DNA of 64,000 nucleotides, taken from contig NKIH01000001.1 of NCBI GenBank assembly GCA_002255925.1, positions 1,116,001-1,180,000 on the forward strand, in the 5' to 3' direction. How positions within the stretch are numbered: position 1 is the first letter of the stretch; each line of letters begins with the position of its first letter. Made by a program: the position numbers and the translations under genes. The notes under the pieces are model-generated. The model did no database searches, was not told the DNA's origin, and saw only the letters and a program-made list of their open reading frames with translations. Source of the stretch: Burkholderiales bacterium PBB6 (lineage in GTDB: Bacteria; Pseudomonadota; Gammaproteobacteria; Burkholderiales; Burkholderiaceae_C). Below, one piece after another: positions 47,143 through 54,847 of this stretch.

Positions 47143-48912
47143 ATGCGCAACCTTTCCAAGTTCATCCTGCCGCTGCTGTGCGCGGCCATGTTGCTGGTGC
47201 CGGCCCTGCCGGTGCCCGAGTTCTGGATCACCCAGCTGAACTACATCGGCCTGTATGCGCTGGTGGCGCTGGGCCTGGTGGTGCTGACCGGCGTGGCCGG
47301 GCTCACCAGCTTCGGCCAGGCGGCGTTTGTGGGCGTCGGCGCCTACACCACGGCCTGGCTGACCACCGCGATGCAGGTCTCGCCCTGGCTGGCGTTGCTG
47401 GTGGGTGTGGCGCTCGCCGTGCTGGTGGCGCTGGTGCTGGGCGTGCTCACGCTGCGCATGTCGGGCCACTACCTGCCGCTGGCCACCATCTGCTGGGGCC
47501 TGGCGCTGAACTACACCATGGCCAACATGGAGTTCCTCGGCAAGTACGACGGCATCCTGGGCGTGCCGGCTCTGAGCATCGGCGACATGTCGCTGGCCAG
47601 CGGCCGCTCGATGTACGTGCTGATCTGGGTTACCGCACTTGGCGCGGCGATTGCGGTGATGCACCTGCTGGATTCGCGTCCGGGCCGGGCCATTCGCGCG
47701 CTGAAGAACGGCACCACGATGGCCGAGGCCATGGGCATCTCCACCTTCCGCTACAAGATGGTGGCCTTCGTGCTGGCGGCTGTGCTGGCGGCGCTGTCGG
47801 GCTGGCTGTTTGCGCACTTCCAGCGCACGGTCAATCCGTCGCCATTCAGCCTCGCCAAGGGCATCGAGTTCCTGTTCATGGCGGTGGTCGGCGGCGTGGG
47901 CCATGTGTGGGGCGCCTTCACCGGTGCAGCCGTGGTCAAGCTGCTGGAAGACCAGTTGCAGGTGATCCTGCCGGCACTGATCGGCAGCAGCGGCAACTTC
48001 GAAACCATCGTCTTCGGCCTGGTGTTGATCGGCGTGCTGAAGTACGTGCCGGACGGCCTCTGGACCTTCGTGAAAAGGCTGCTGCCGGCACAACAGCGTG
48101 AGCGCGACTGGGTAGGCGCTGCGCCGCTGCCCAGCCGCAGCAAGCCGGTGGCCGGTGAGGTGCTGCTCGACGTCAACAAGGTGCGCAAGCAGTTTGGTGG
48201 CCTGGTGGCGGTGAACGACATCAGCTTCACCATCCGCGCGGGCGACATCATGGGCCTGATCGGCCCGAACGGCGCCGGCAAGTCGACCACCTTCAACCTG
48301 GTTTCGGGCGTGCTGGGGCTGACGAGCGGCCAGGTGAACTTCCGGGGCCGCAACGTGGCCGGCTTGTCGTCGCGGCAGATCGCCCGCGCAGGCATGAGCC
48401 GCACCTTCCAGCACGTGAAGATGATCCCCGAGATGACGGTGCTGGAAAACGTGGCGCTGGGTGGCTACCTGCGTACCTCCAGCGGCGCCTTGAAGGCCAT
48501 GTTGCGCCTGGACCGCGAAGAAGAGCGCCGCCTGTTCGCCGAAGCCGAGGCGCAACTGCAGCGCATCGGCATGGCGGACAAGCTGCACGAGCTGGCCGGC
48601 AACCTGGCGCTCGGGCCGCAACGCCTGATGGAGATTGCGCGCGCGCTGTGCACCGACCCCTCGCTGCTGCTGCTGGACGAGCCCGCCGCCGGCTTGCGCC
48701 TGAAGGAAAAGCAGGCGCTGGCCGATGTGCTGCGGCAGCTGAAGGCCGAAGGGCTGTCCATCCTGCTGGTGGAGCACGACATGGACTTCGTCATGGGCCT
48801 GGTCGATCACATCACCGTGATGGAGTTCGGCACCAAGCTGATCAGCGGCACGCCCGCGCAAGTGCAAGCCAGCCCCGAAGTGCGGGCGGCCTACCTGGGC
48901 ACGGAACACTGA
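47143..48912 (+). CDS. Fused LivM permease and LivG ATPase
   Basis: 589 residues. Residues 1-325 are a LivM permease (LTGVAGLTSFGQAAFVGVGAYTTAWL, FLFMAVVGGVGHVWGAFTGAAVV); after a short linker the rest is a LivG ATPase with Walker A GPNGAGKS (374-381), RTFQHVKMIPEMTVLENV, LALGPQRLMEIARAL in place of a plain LSGGQ, and LLLLDEPAAGL. Permease-ATPase fusions of this kind are known in betaproteobacteria. Starts one base after livH stop and ends one base before livF. Confidence 0.88.
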   Translation: MRNLSKFILPLLCAAMLLVPALPVPEFWITQLNYIGLYALVALGLVVLTGVAGLTSFGQAAFVGVGAYTTAWLTTAMQVSPWLALLVGVALAVLVALVLGVLTLRMSGHYLPLATICWGLALNYTMANMEFLGKYDGILGVPALSIGDMSLASGRSMYVLIWVTALGAAIAVMHLLDSRPGRAIRALKNGTTMAEAMGISTFRYKMVAFVLAAVLAALSGWLFAHFQRTVNPSPFSLAKGIEFLFMAVVGGVGHVWGAFTGAAVVKLLEDQLQVILPALIGSSGNFETIVFGLVLIGVLKYVPDGLWTFVKRLLPAQQRERDWVGAAPLPSRSKPVAGEVLLDVNKVRKQFGGLVAVNDISFTIRAGDIMGLIGPNGAGKSTTFNLVSGVLGLTSGQVNFRGRNVAGLSSRQIARAGMSRTFQHVKMIPEMTVLENVALGGYLRTSSGALKAMLRLDREEERRLFAEAEAQLQRIGMADKLHELAGNLALGPQRLMEIARALCTDPSLLLLDEPAAGLRLKEKQALADVLRQLKAEGLSILLVEHDMDFVMGLVDHITVMEFGTKLISGTPAQVQASPEVRAAYLGTEH

Positions 48913-48913
48913 C

Positions 48914-49642
48914 ATGAGCCAATCCATTCTTTCGGTACAGGGCCTGCACGCGGGCTACGGCAAGGCCGAGGTGCTCTCGGGCCTCAGCCTGGAGCTGCCG
49001 CGCGGCTCGGTCGTCACCGTCATCGGCCCCAACGGCGCCGGCAAATCCACCACGCTGAATGCGTTGATGGGCGTGCTGCCGTCCCGTGGGCGGGTGATGT
49101 TCGACGGCCAGGACATCAGCGACAGCACGCTTGAAGACCGCGTGATGGCGGGCCTGGCGCTGGTGCCTGAAAAGCGCGAGCTGTTCGGCACCATGTCGGT
49201 CGAAGACAACCTGGTGCTGGGCGGCTTCAAGCCGATGCGCCAGCGCGTGCCTCAGTGGCGCAGCACGCTCGATGAGGTCTACACCATCTTCCCGCGCCTG
49301 AAAGAGCGGCGCGTGCAGCTGGCCGGCACCTTGTCGGGCGGCGAGCGCCAGATGCTGGCCGTGGGCCGCGCCCTGATGAGCCGGCCCAAGGTGCTGATGC
49401 TCGATGAGCCCAGCCTGGGCCTGGCGCCGCTGGTGGTGAAGGACATCTTCCGCACCATCACCCAGCTGCGCTCGACCGGCGTGAGCATCCTGCTGATCGA
49501 GCAGAACGCGCGGGCTGCGCTCGAAGTGGCCGACCACGGCTACGTGCTGGAGACCGGCGCCGTGGCGCTGGAAGGCCCGGCCAGCGCGCTGGCCACCGAC
49601 TCCCGCGTGATCGACACCTACCTCGGCGCCAAGAAGCACTGA
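48914..49642 (+). CDS. livF: Branched-chain-type ABC ATP-binding protein LivF
   Basis: 242 residues: Walker A GPNGAGKS near 37, signature LSGGERQMLAVGRALMSRPKVLMLDEPSLGLAPLVVKDIF. Walker B and the D-loop are complete. It pairs with the LivG half of the previous protein to drive the transporter. Confidence 0.9.
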   Translation: MSQSILSVQGLHAGYGKAEVLSGLSLELPRGSVVTVIGPNGAGKSTTLNALMGVLPSRGRVMFDGQDISDSTLEDRVMAGLALVPEKRELFGTMSVEDNLVLGGFKPMRQRVPQWRSTLDEVYTIFPRLKERRVQLAGTLSGGERQMLAVGRALMSRPKVLMLDEPSLGLAPLVVKDIFRTITQLRSTGVSILLIEQNARAALEVADHGYVLETGAVALEGPASALATDSRVIDTYLGAKKH

Positions 49643-49646
49643 GCTC

Positions 49647-49673
49647 GGCCACCGGCCTTCGGGCCTGGTGGCC
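49647..49673 (+). terminator. Strong hairpin with UUCG loop between livF and the acyl-CoA dehydrogenase gene
   Basis: GGCCACCGGCC pairs with GGCCTGGTGGCC around a TTCG loop: seven and four pairs with a one-base bulge. There is no T-run after it, so it is more likely a stability or attenuation hairpin than a full terminator. It falls in the 53-base gap of the operon. Confidence 0.55.
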
Positions 49674-49695
49674 CCCTCCCGAAAGCCTTTTCCCG

Positions 49696-51492
49696 ATGTG
49701 GCACTACAGCCCCCCGCTGCGCGATTGGCGCTTCGTGATCGACGATGTGTTGCAGGCGCCCGCCGCCTGGGCCGCGATGCCGGCCCTGGCACACTGCGAC
49801 GCTGACACGGCCGCGCTGGTGCTGGCCGAAGCCGGCAAGTTCACCGCGGAAGTGCTGGCCCCGTTGAACGGCCCCGGCGATGTGCAGGGCTGCCAGTGGA
49901 CGGCTGGTGAGGTGCGCACGCCGGATGGTTATGCCCAGGCCTACCAGGCCTTCGTGGATGGTGGCTGGCCCGCACTCGCGGCGCCGGAGGATGCCGGCGG
50001 GCAGGGCCTGCCGCACCTGCTGAACGCAGCGCTGAACGAGATGCTGGCCTCGGCCAACCATGGCTGGACCATGTACCCCGGCCTGCTGCAGGGCGCGATG
50101 GATTGCCTGTATGCCCACGCCACGGACACTTTGCGTGAGCGCTACCTGCCGAAGGTGGTGAGCGGCGAATGGTTGTCCACCATGTGCCTGACCGAGCCGC
50201 AGGCCGGCAGTGACCTTGGGCTCATCCGCACCCGCGCCGTGCCGCTGCCTGGCACCGCTGGCAGCGCCGAGCCGGCCTATGCGCTCTCAGGCACCAAGAT
50301 CTTCATCTCGGGTGGCGAGCATGACCTCACGCCGAACATCGTGCACCTGGTGCTGGCCCGGCTGGATGACTCGGCCCACGGACCGGCGCCGGTGGGCACC
50401 CGCGGCCTGACGCTGTTTGTCTGCCCGAAGCTGCTGCCCGACGGCAGCCGCAACGGCGTGCACTGCGACGGCATCGAACACAAGATGGGCATCAAGAGCA
50501 GCGCCACCTGCGTGATGCGCTTTGATGGCGCCACCGGCTGGATGCTGGGTGAGCCGCACCGCGGCCTGGCCGCGATGTTTTTGATGATGAACTCGGCGCG
50601 CCTGCATGTGGGCCTGCAAGGCCTTGGCCACCTGGAAGTGGCCACCCAGAACGCGCTGCGGTATGCGCAAGAGCGGCTGCAATCGCGGGCGCCCGCACGG
50701 CCGGCCGAGGTGCCTGCAGCGGGCGTCGACCCGGTGAGTTTTCACCCGGCTGTGCGCCGCACGTTGTGGCGCCTGAAGGCCCGCACCGAAGCCGGCCGCG
50801 TGCTGGCCGCCTGGGCCGCGCAGGCGCTGGACGAGCAGCACGGCCACACCGATGCCGCCATGCGTGACGACGCCGGCCACCGCGCCGCGCTGCTCACGCC
50901 GGTCATCAAGGCGCTGCTCACCGACCTGGGTCACCACGGTGCTGATGAAGCGCTGGGCGTGTGGGGCGGCCATGGTTATCTGCGTGACTGGGGCATCGAG
51001 CAGGTGGTGCGCGACAGCCGCGTGTCGATGATCTACGAGGGCACCAACCAGATCCAGGCGCAAGACCTGCTGCTGCGCAAGGTGCTGGTCGACGGCGGCG
51101 CGCGGCTGGCCTCGTTGCTGGCATGGGCTTCGGCCCAGTGCGAGGGCAGTGTGCATGCCCCCGCTGCACGCAACAGCCTGCAGTTGGTTGGCGAGGCGGC
51201 AACCCAGCTGAAAGCCGATGCCGCCAACGATGGCGAGCTGCCGTTCCGCGCGGCAGATGCCTGGCTGATGGCCCTGGGCGAAGCGCTGCTGGCCTGCGCC
51301 TGGGCCCGCATGGACGCGGTGGCAGCCAAGGCACTGGCCGCCGGCGAGGGCGATGCTTCGTTGTTGCAGGCCAAGCAGGCCACGGCGCGCTTCCAGTTCA
51401 CCCACCTGGCCGGTGAGGTGCCGCGCTGGCTGAGCGAGGTGGCTGCGGCGCGCCATCCGATCGAGTTCCTGCCCGACGCCGTCGCGGGCTGA
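49696..51492 (+). CDS. Acyl-CoA dehydrogenase (DmdC-like subgroup)
   Basis: 598 residues, longer than the 380-400 of simple acyl-CoA dehydrogenases and close to the 590-600-residue DmdC/FadE-like subgroup. FAD-binding motif CLTEPQAGSDLG, LSGTKIFISGGEHDL and the catalytic Glu of IYEGTNQIQAQD (E448). Under the proposed route it could reduce-saturate the wrong way, so its likely job is oxidation of saturated phenylpropanoyl-CoA to the cinnamoyl-CoA before hydration. Its operon position is consistent but not proof. Confidence 0.87.
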   Translation: MWHYSPPLRDWRFVIDDVLQAPAAWAAMPALAHCDADTAALVLAEAGKFTAEVLAPLNGPGDVQGCQWTAGEVRTPDGYAQAYQAFVDGGWPALAAPEDAGGQGLPHLLNAALNEMLASANHGWTMYPGLLQGAMDCLYAHATDTLRERYLPKVVSGEWLSTMCLTEPQAGSDLGLIRTRAVPLPGTAGSAEPAYALSGTKIFISGGEHDLTPNIVHLVLARLDDSAHGPAPVGTRGLTLFVCPKLLPDGSRNGVHCDGIEHKMGIKSSATCVMRFDGATGWMLGEPHRGLAAMFLMMNSARLHVGLQGLGHLEVATQNALRYAQERLQSRAPARPAEVPAAGVDPVSFHPAVRRTLWRLKARTEAGRVLAAWAAQALDEQHGHTDAAMRDDAGHRAALLTPVIKALLTDLGHHGADEALGVWGGHGYLRDWGIEQVVRDSRVSMIYEGTNQIQAQDLLLRKVLVDGGARLASLLAWASAQCEGSVHAPAARNSLQLVGEAATQLKADAANDGELPFRAADAWLMALGEALLACAWARMDAVAAKALAAGEGDASLLQAKQATARFQFTHLAGEVPRWLSEVAAARHPIEFLPDAVAG

Positions 51493-51515
51493 GTCGTCTC
51501 CTATCATTGCGGCCC

Positions 51516-52031
51516 ATGCCAGCTTCGAAGTCCCTGTCTTCTGCCGCCCCGGTGGCGCCTGCCGCCAAGTCCGCCTCCGCGCCTGCAGCCGCGCTTGACC
51601 AGTCCGGCCTGAGTCACCTGGTGGGCTATGCCAGCACGCTGGCCTCGGTGCTGCTGAAAAAGGCCTTCCAGAAACACCTCGGCGCCCTGAAGCTCAAGGC
51701 GGTGGAGTTCTCCATCTTGGTGCTGGTGGACACCAACCCCGAGGTCAACCAGAAGCAGCTGGGCGCGGCCATTGACGTGGCGCCGCCCAACCTCGCGATG
51801 ATCCTCGACCGCATGGCGGAGCAGGGCTGGGTGCGCCGTGAACGCTCGGAACGCGACCGCCGCGCCCAGCTCATCCGCCTCACGCCCGAGGGCCAGGCCC
51901 TGACGACGCGCGCCCGCAAGATCGCGCTCAGCATGGAAGCCGAAGCGCTCAAGAACCTCAGCGCGGCCGAGCAGGCCATGTTGCTGGAGTTGCTGCAGCG
52001 CGTGGCCCGTGGCCGCGGCGCCGCCCGCTGA
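51516..52031 (+). CDS. MarR-family transcriptional regulator
   Basis: 171 residues with an Ala/Ser/Pro-rich N-tail, then a MarR winged helix: LKAVEFSILVLVDTNPEVNQKQLGAAIDVAPPNLAMILDRMAEQGWVRRERSERDRRAQLIRLTPEG, with the DxRxxxxxLT wing. Last gene of the catabolic operon, so autoregulated if it binds the two palindromes upstream. MarR proteins of hydroxycinnamate operons (CouR, FerC, HcaR types) are released by the CoA thioester. ATG 51516 is 23 bases after the dehydrogenase stop. Confidence 0.88.
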   Translation: MPASKSLSSAAPVAPAAKSASAPAAALDQSGLSHLVGYASTLASVLLKKAFQKHLGALKLKAVEFSILVLVDTNPEVNQKQLGAAIDVAPPNLAMILDRMAEQGWVRRERSERDRRAQLIRLTPEGQALTTRARKIALSMEAEALKNLSAAEQAMLLELLQRVARGRGAAR

Positions 52032-52366
52032 GCCGGGTTGCTGCGCCGGCCACGCAGCCGGCAATCTTGAGCCGCCGCACGTAACCGTTGGCACACGCGT
52101 CTGGCCGTGATGGCCGGGCTGGGGGCCTGCCCGGCGCCTGCTGTGAACGCCGCCCGACGGGTGCATTTGTGTACTTCGCACATTGGCAAACCGTTACATC
52201 AGTGACGAGTCTGCGGCTACTACTTGCACGGCGCAAAATGAAAAAATCTGCATTGCGGTAAAGTGCGTGCCGGCGAGACAGCGATGTCCCGCCTCCGGGC
52301 CTTCCCCGCCCGTCAGCATGAGCCAGCAGAGCCCGGCGACGGCCACAGTCGATGGGACAAGAACCA
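52032..52366. promoter_or_regulatory. 335-bp intergenic region before the AraC-type gene
   Basis: No gene found. The first 130 bases are GC-rich; 52165-52265 is A/T-richer. It contains TGTG-N7-CACA at 52168-52182 (TGTG 52168-52171, CACA 52179-52182) and A/T-rich patches around 52225-52260, a likely promoter area for the regulator. The dyad resembles the one before the DUF5666 gene. Confidence 0.4.
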
Positions 52367-53827
52367 ATGAGTGCAGAGCAGCAGTTGCAGGCTTGGGCGT
52401 GCGTGGCGGAGCGGCTTCAGGCCGACGGGGTGGAGGATGCGGCGAGGGCAGAAGGCGAGTTGTTGAGCCTGCTGCAGGAAATACGGCTGGAGCGCGGCAC
52501 CGTGATGCGGGCGCGTGGCCTGCTGGCCGTGTACGGGCGCGTGGCGGGCCTGGTGAGCGCCCCCGCGGCACTCGATGACCTGCGGCTGGCCCGGCGGGTC
52601 TTTCGCAGCAACCAGCGCTGGCAGGAAGAGGCGCGCTGTCTGCAGATGATTGCCGTGGCCCTGCGCGAACGTGGCGCCATGACGGCCTGCGTGGCCGTGG
52701 TGCGCCACACGCTGATGATGGGGCTGCTGTCGATGTCGGAGCGGGCCGATGTGGCCCACACCGGCGTGCAGGCCCAGATGGCGCTGCTGCAGTTTGACGA
52801 TGCCGACATCTGGGCCCAGCGCTACATCCGCCCCTACCTGACCGGCGCGGCGCAGGCCACCGACCGCCAGTGCGAGTTGTGGCTGGGCTTGTGCCAGCTG
52901 CACCTGCAGCAGTATGAGCGGGCGCTGGCGCGCCGCAGCGTCTACACCCTCGATCTGTCGGCCGACCACCCACCCGACACGGTGCTGGCGGGCCTGTGCC
53001 TGGACAAGGCCCGGCAGAGCCTGACCGCGGCCTCGGCCTGCGCGCAGGGCATGCTGGCGCGCCAGCAGGTGCAGATGCTCGGCATGGTGATGAACGGCCG
53101 CGACGGTGACCTGGCCAGTGCGCGCGCCGTGTTCGACGAACTGCGGCTGTCCTGGGCGGGCGCGCCCGCCGCCTTCCAGGTGGCGCTGCAATGGCACTTC
53201 GCCGGCGTGCTGCGTGACCAGGGCGTGCCGGAGGCGGCCCTGCGCGTGCTGGGCCAGGGGCTGGAGCTGGCGCGCCGCCATCAGGCCGACCACTGGTTGC
53301 CCGTCCTGCTGTTCACCATGGCGCAACTGGCCCAGGAGCAGGGCCGCGCCGCCCAGGCGGCCGAGTGCTATGACGCCTTCATCCAGCTGCATGCCTCGGC
53401 CCTGCGCAATTCGGTGTCGTGGTTCACCGATGCGGAAGACCTGGCCACCTTCGGCCCGCCGCCGGACCCGGTGGCGATGCAGCCGGCGCCGTTGACCGCG
53501 CGGCCGGGCTTTCTGCAGCGCGCGCTGGACCTGCTGGCCGCCAACGACTTCCGGCCGATGGACGTGGACAGCGTGGCTCGCAGCGTGCACGTCAGTCGCC
53601 GCACGCTGGAGCAGGCGGTGCGCAAGTTCGAGGACAAGAGCCTGCTGGAGCTGATGCGTGACCGCCGCATGGGCATCGCCATGCACCGGGTGCGCACCAC
53701 CGACCTGCCGCTGCAGGAACTGGCTCACGCGCTGGGCTACCAGAGCGGGGGCTCCTTCGCCCGGGATTTCAAGAAGGTGTTTGGCCTGGCGCCGAGCGCC
53801 GTGCGCTCAGGGTTGGACAGCCGCTGA
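52367..53827 (+). CDS. AraC-type regulator with TPR-like N-terminal domain
   Basis: 486 residues. The C-terminal 100 residues are an AraC helix-turn-helix: MDVDSVARSVHVSRRTLEQAVRKFEDKSLLELMRDRRM and the second helix pair LPLQELAHALGYQSGGSFARDFKKVFGLAPSAVR. The first 360 residues are helical repeats of TPR or MalT-like type (for example FDDADIWAQRYIRPYLTG, QCELWLGLCQLHLQQYERALARRS). That layout is unusual for AraC. Start ATG 52367 is preferred over 52352 for a weak GGGA upstream. The 3' end overlaps the convergent EAL-like gene by 21 bases. Confidence 0.82.
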   Translation: MSAEQQLQAWACVAERLQADGVEDAARAEGELLSLLQEIRLERGTVMRARGLLAVYGRVAGLVSAPAALDDLRLARRVFRSNQRWQEEARCLQMIAVALRERGAMTACVAVVRHTLMMGLLSMSERADVAHTGVQAQMALLQFDDADIWAQRYIRPYLTGAAQATDRQCELWLGLCQLHLQQYERALARRSVYTLDLSADHPPDTVLAGLCLDKARQSLTAASACAQGMLARQQVQMLGMVMNGRDGDLASARAVFDELRLSWAGAPAAFQVALQWHFAGVLRDQGVPEAALRVLGQGLELARRHQADHWLPVLLFTMAQLAQEQGRAAQAAECYDAFIQLHASALRNSVSWFTDAEDLATFGPPPDPVAMQPAPLTARPGFLQRALDLLAANDFRPMDVDSVARSVHVSRRTLEQAVRKFEDKSLLELMRDRRMGIAMHRVRTTDLPLQELAHALGYQSGGSFARDFKKVFGLAPSAVRSGLDSR

Positions 53828-54709
53828 GCTTGCGGGCGGCGCCGCCACGGGCTCTGCCCGCAGCGGGCGCCAGGCCATGGCCACCACCCCGGCCACGCTC
53901 AGCGCCACCAGCGCCCGGCCGAAGCGCCGCAGCAGCGAAAAATGCTCGGCGGGCGTCCGCTGGAACTCCCAGCCCTGCTGCACGGCTGCCACGATGCGCG
54001 ACGTGGCCCAGCCAGTGCTGTTCGGCTCCACCAGCACGCTGCGGTTGGCAGCGCCGATCTGGCGCGGCGAGGGCAACGCACTGACAAAGGCGATGCCCGC
54101 GCGCCGCACCTGCGCCAGCTCATTCACGCTGGTCACCTGGCTGCCCATCATCAGCACGCCCATGCGCCGCGACAGTTCTTCCAGCGCGCGCCACTGGGCC
54201 TCGAACAGCGGGTCGTCCACCTGCTTCACCAGCGCGCAGTGCAGGTCGATGTGGTGCGGCTTGAACACCATCATCAGTGCCTTGATGGCCGACAGATCAT
54301 CGGCCGGCCGGAACGACAACCCCAGCTCGAAACCGCATTCCTCGCAGCGCTGCCCGAACGCCAGCACGGCCACCAGGTCAGTGCAATGCACGACATGGTG
54401 CAGCTCGATCACCACGCGGCGCGCCAGTACGCGCGCGGCCAGCAGTTCCTCCACGTCCTCGTCGTCGGCGTGCGCGATGCTGCGCGCGTCCAGCGCGATG
54501 ATGAGGCGGCGCACGCTGGCCCGCCGCGGCAACCGTTTCGACAGCCGTTCTCGCCAGGGCAGCCCGAGCGGCAGGGCGCAGAGCTGGCTGTCCTCCAGGC
54601 TGTCCCGGATGATCACGCCGGTGATCCGGGTGGCGTGCAGGCTGTCATCGGCCGTGTTGAGCACGGGATGACTGGCGATGCGGTGGGGGTCGAGGGTGAT
54701 GCGTGGCAC
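53807..54709 (-). CDS. Degenerate EAL-like membrane-anchored protein
   Basis: 300 residues. Segment VVIELHHV (99-106) sits where EAL enzymes have the E-x-T-E metal site, LSFRPADDLSAIKALMMVFKPHHIDL (131-155) where they have DDFGTG and K-I-D, and GSQVTSVNELAQVRRAGIAFVS (189-210) where they have EGVET and QGY. Most metal and catalytic residues are missing, so hydrolysis of c-di-GMP is unlikely; a binding or scaffold role is possible. A single C-terminal membrane helix (about 263-281) follows. Start is GTG 54709, supported by AGGAAA upstream. Assignment as EAL is by eye. Confidence 0.6.
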   Translation of the reverse strand: MPRITLDPHRIASHPVLNTADDSLHATRITGVIIRDSLEDSQLCALPLGLPWRERLSKRLPRRASVRRLIIALDARSIAHADDEDVEELLAARVLARRVVIELHHVVHCTDLVAVLAFGQRCEECGFELGLSFRPADDLSAIKALMMVFKPHHIDLHCALVKQVDDPLFEAQWRALEELSRRMGVLMMGSQVTSVNELAQVRRAGIAFVSALPSPRQIGAANRSVLVEPNSTGWATSRIVAAVQQGWEFQRTPAEHFSLLRRFGRALVALSVAGVVAMAWRPLRAEPVAAPPASSAAVQP

Positions 54710-54847
54710 GGCGTTTCCTGAAAGCGCTCTCAGGATGCCTGTGCAGGGTGCGCGCCGCGCGCCACAAGACCAGCCGCGCTGCAGATGTGTGCGGAAACGG
54801 CGTGCCCGTTGCGGAATTCGCGTGGGTGGCCGGGGCCGGCCGGTGGC

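Noticed and set aside
47059-48927. 622-codon minus-strand frame opposite the LivM-LivG fusion
   Set aside because: His/Gln/Gly/Ala-rich antisense frame with no fold signature.
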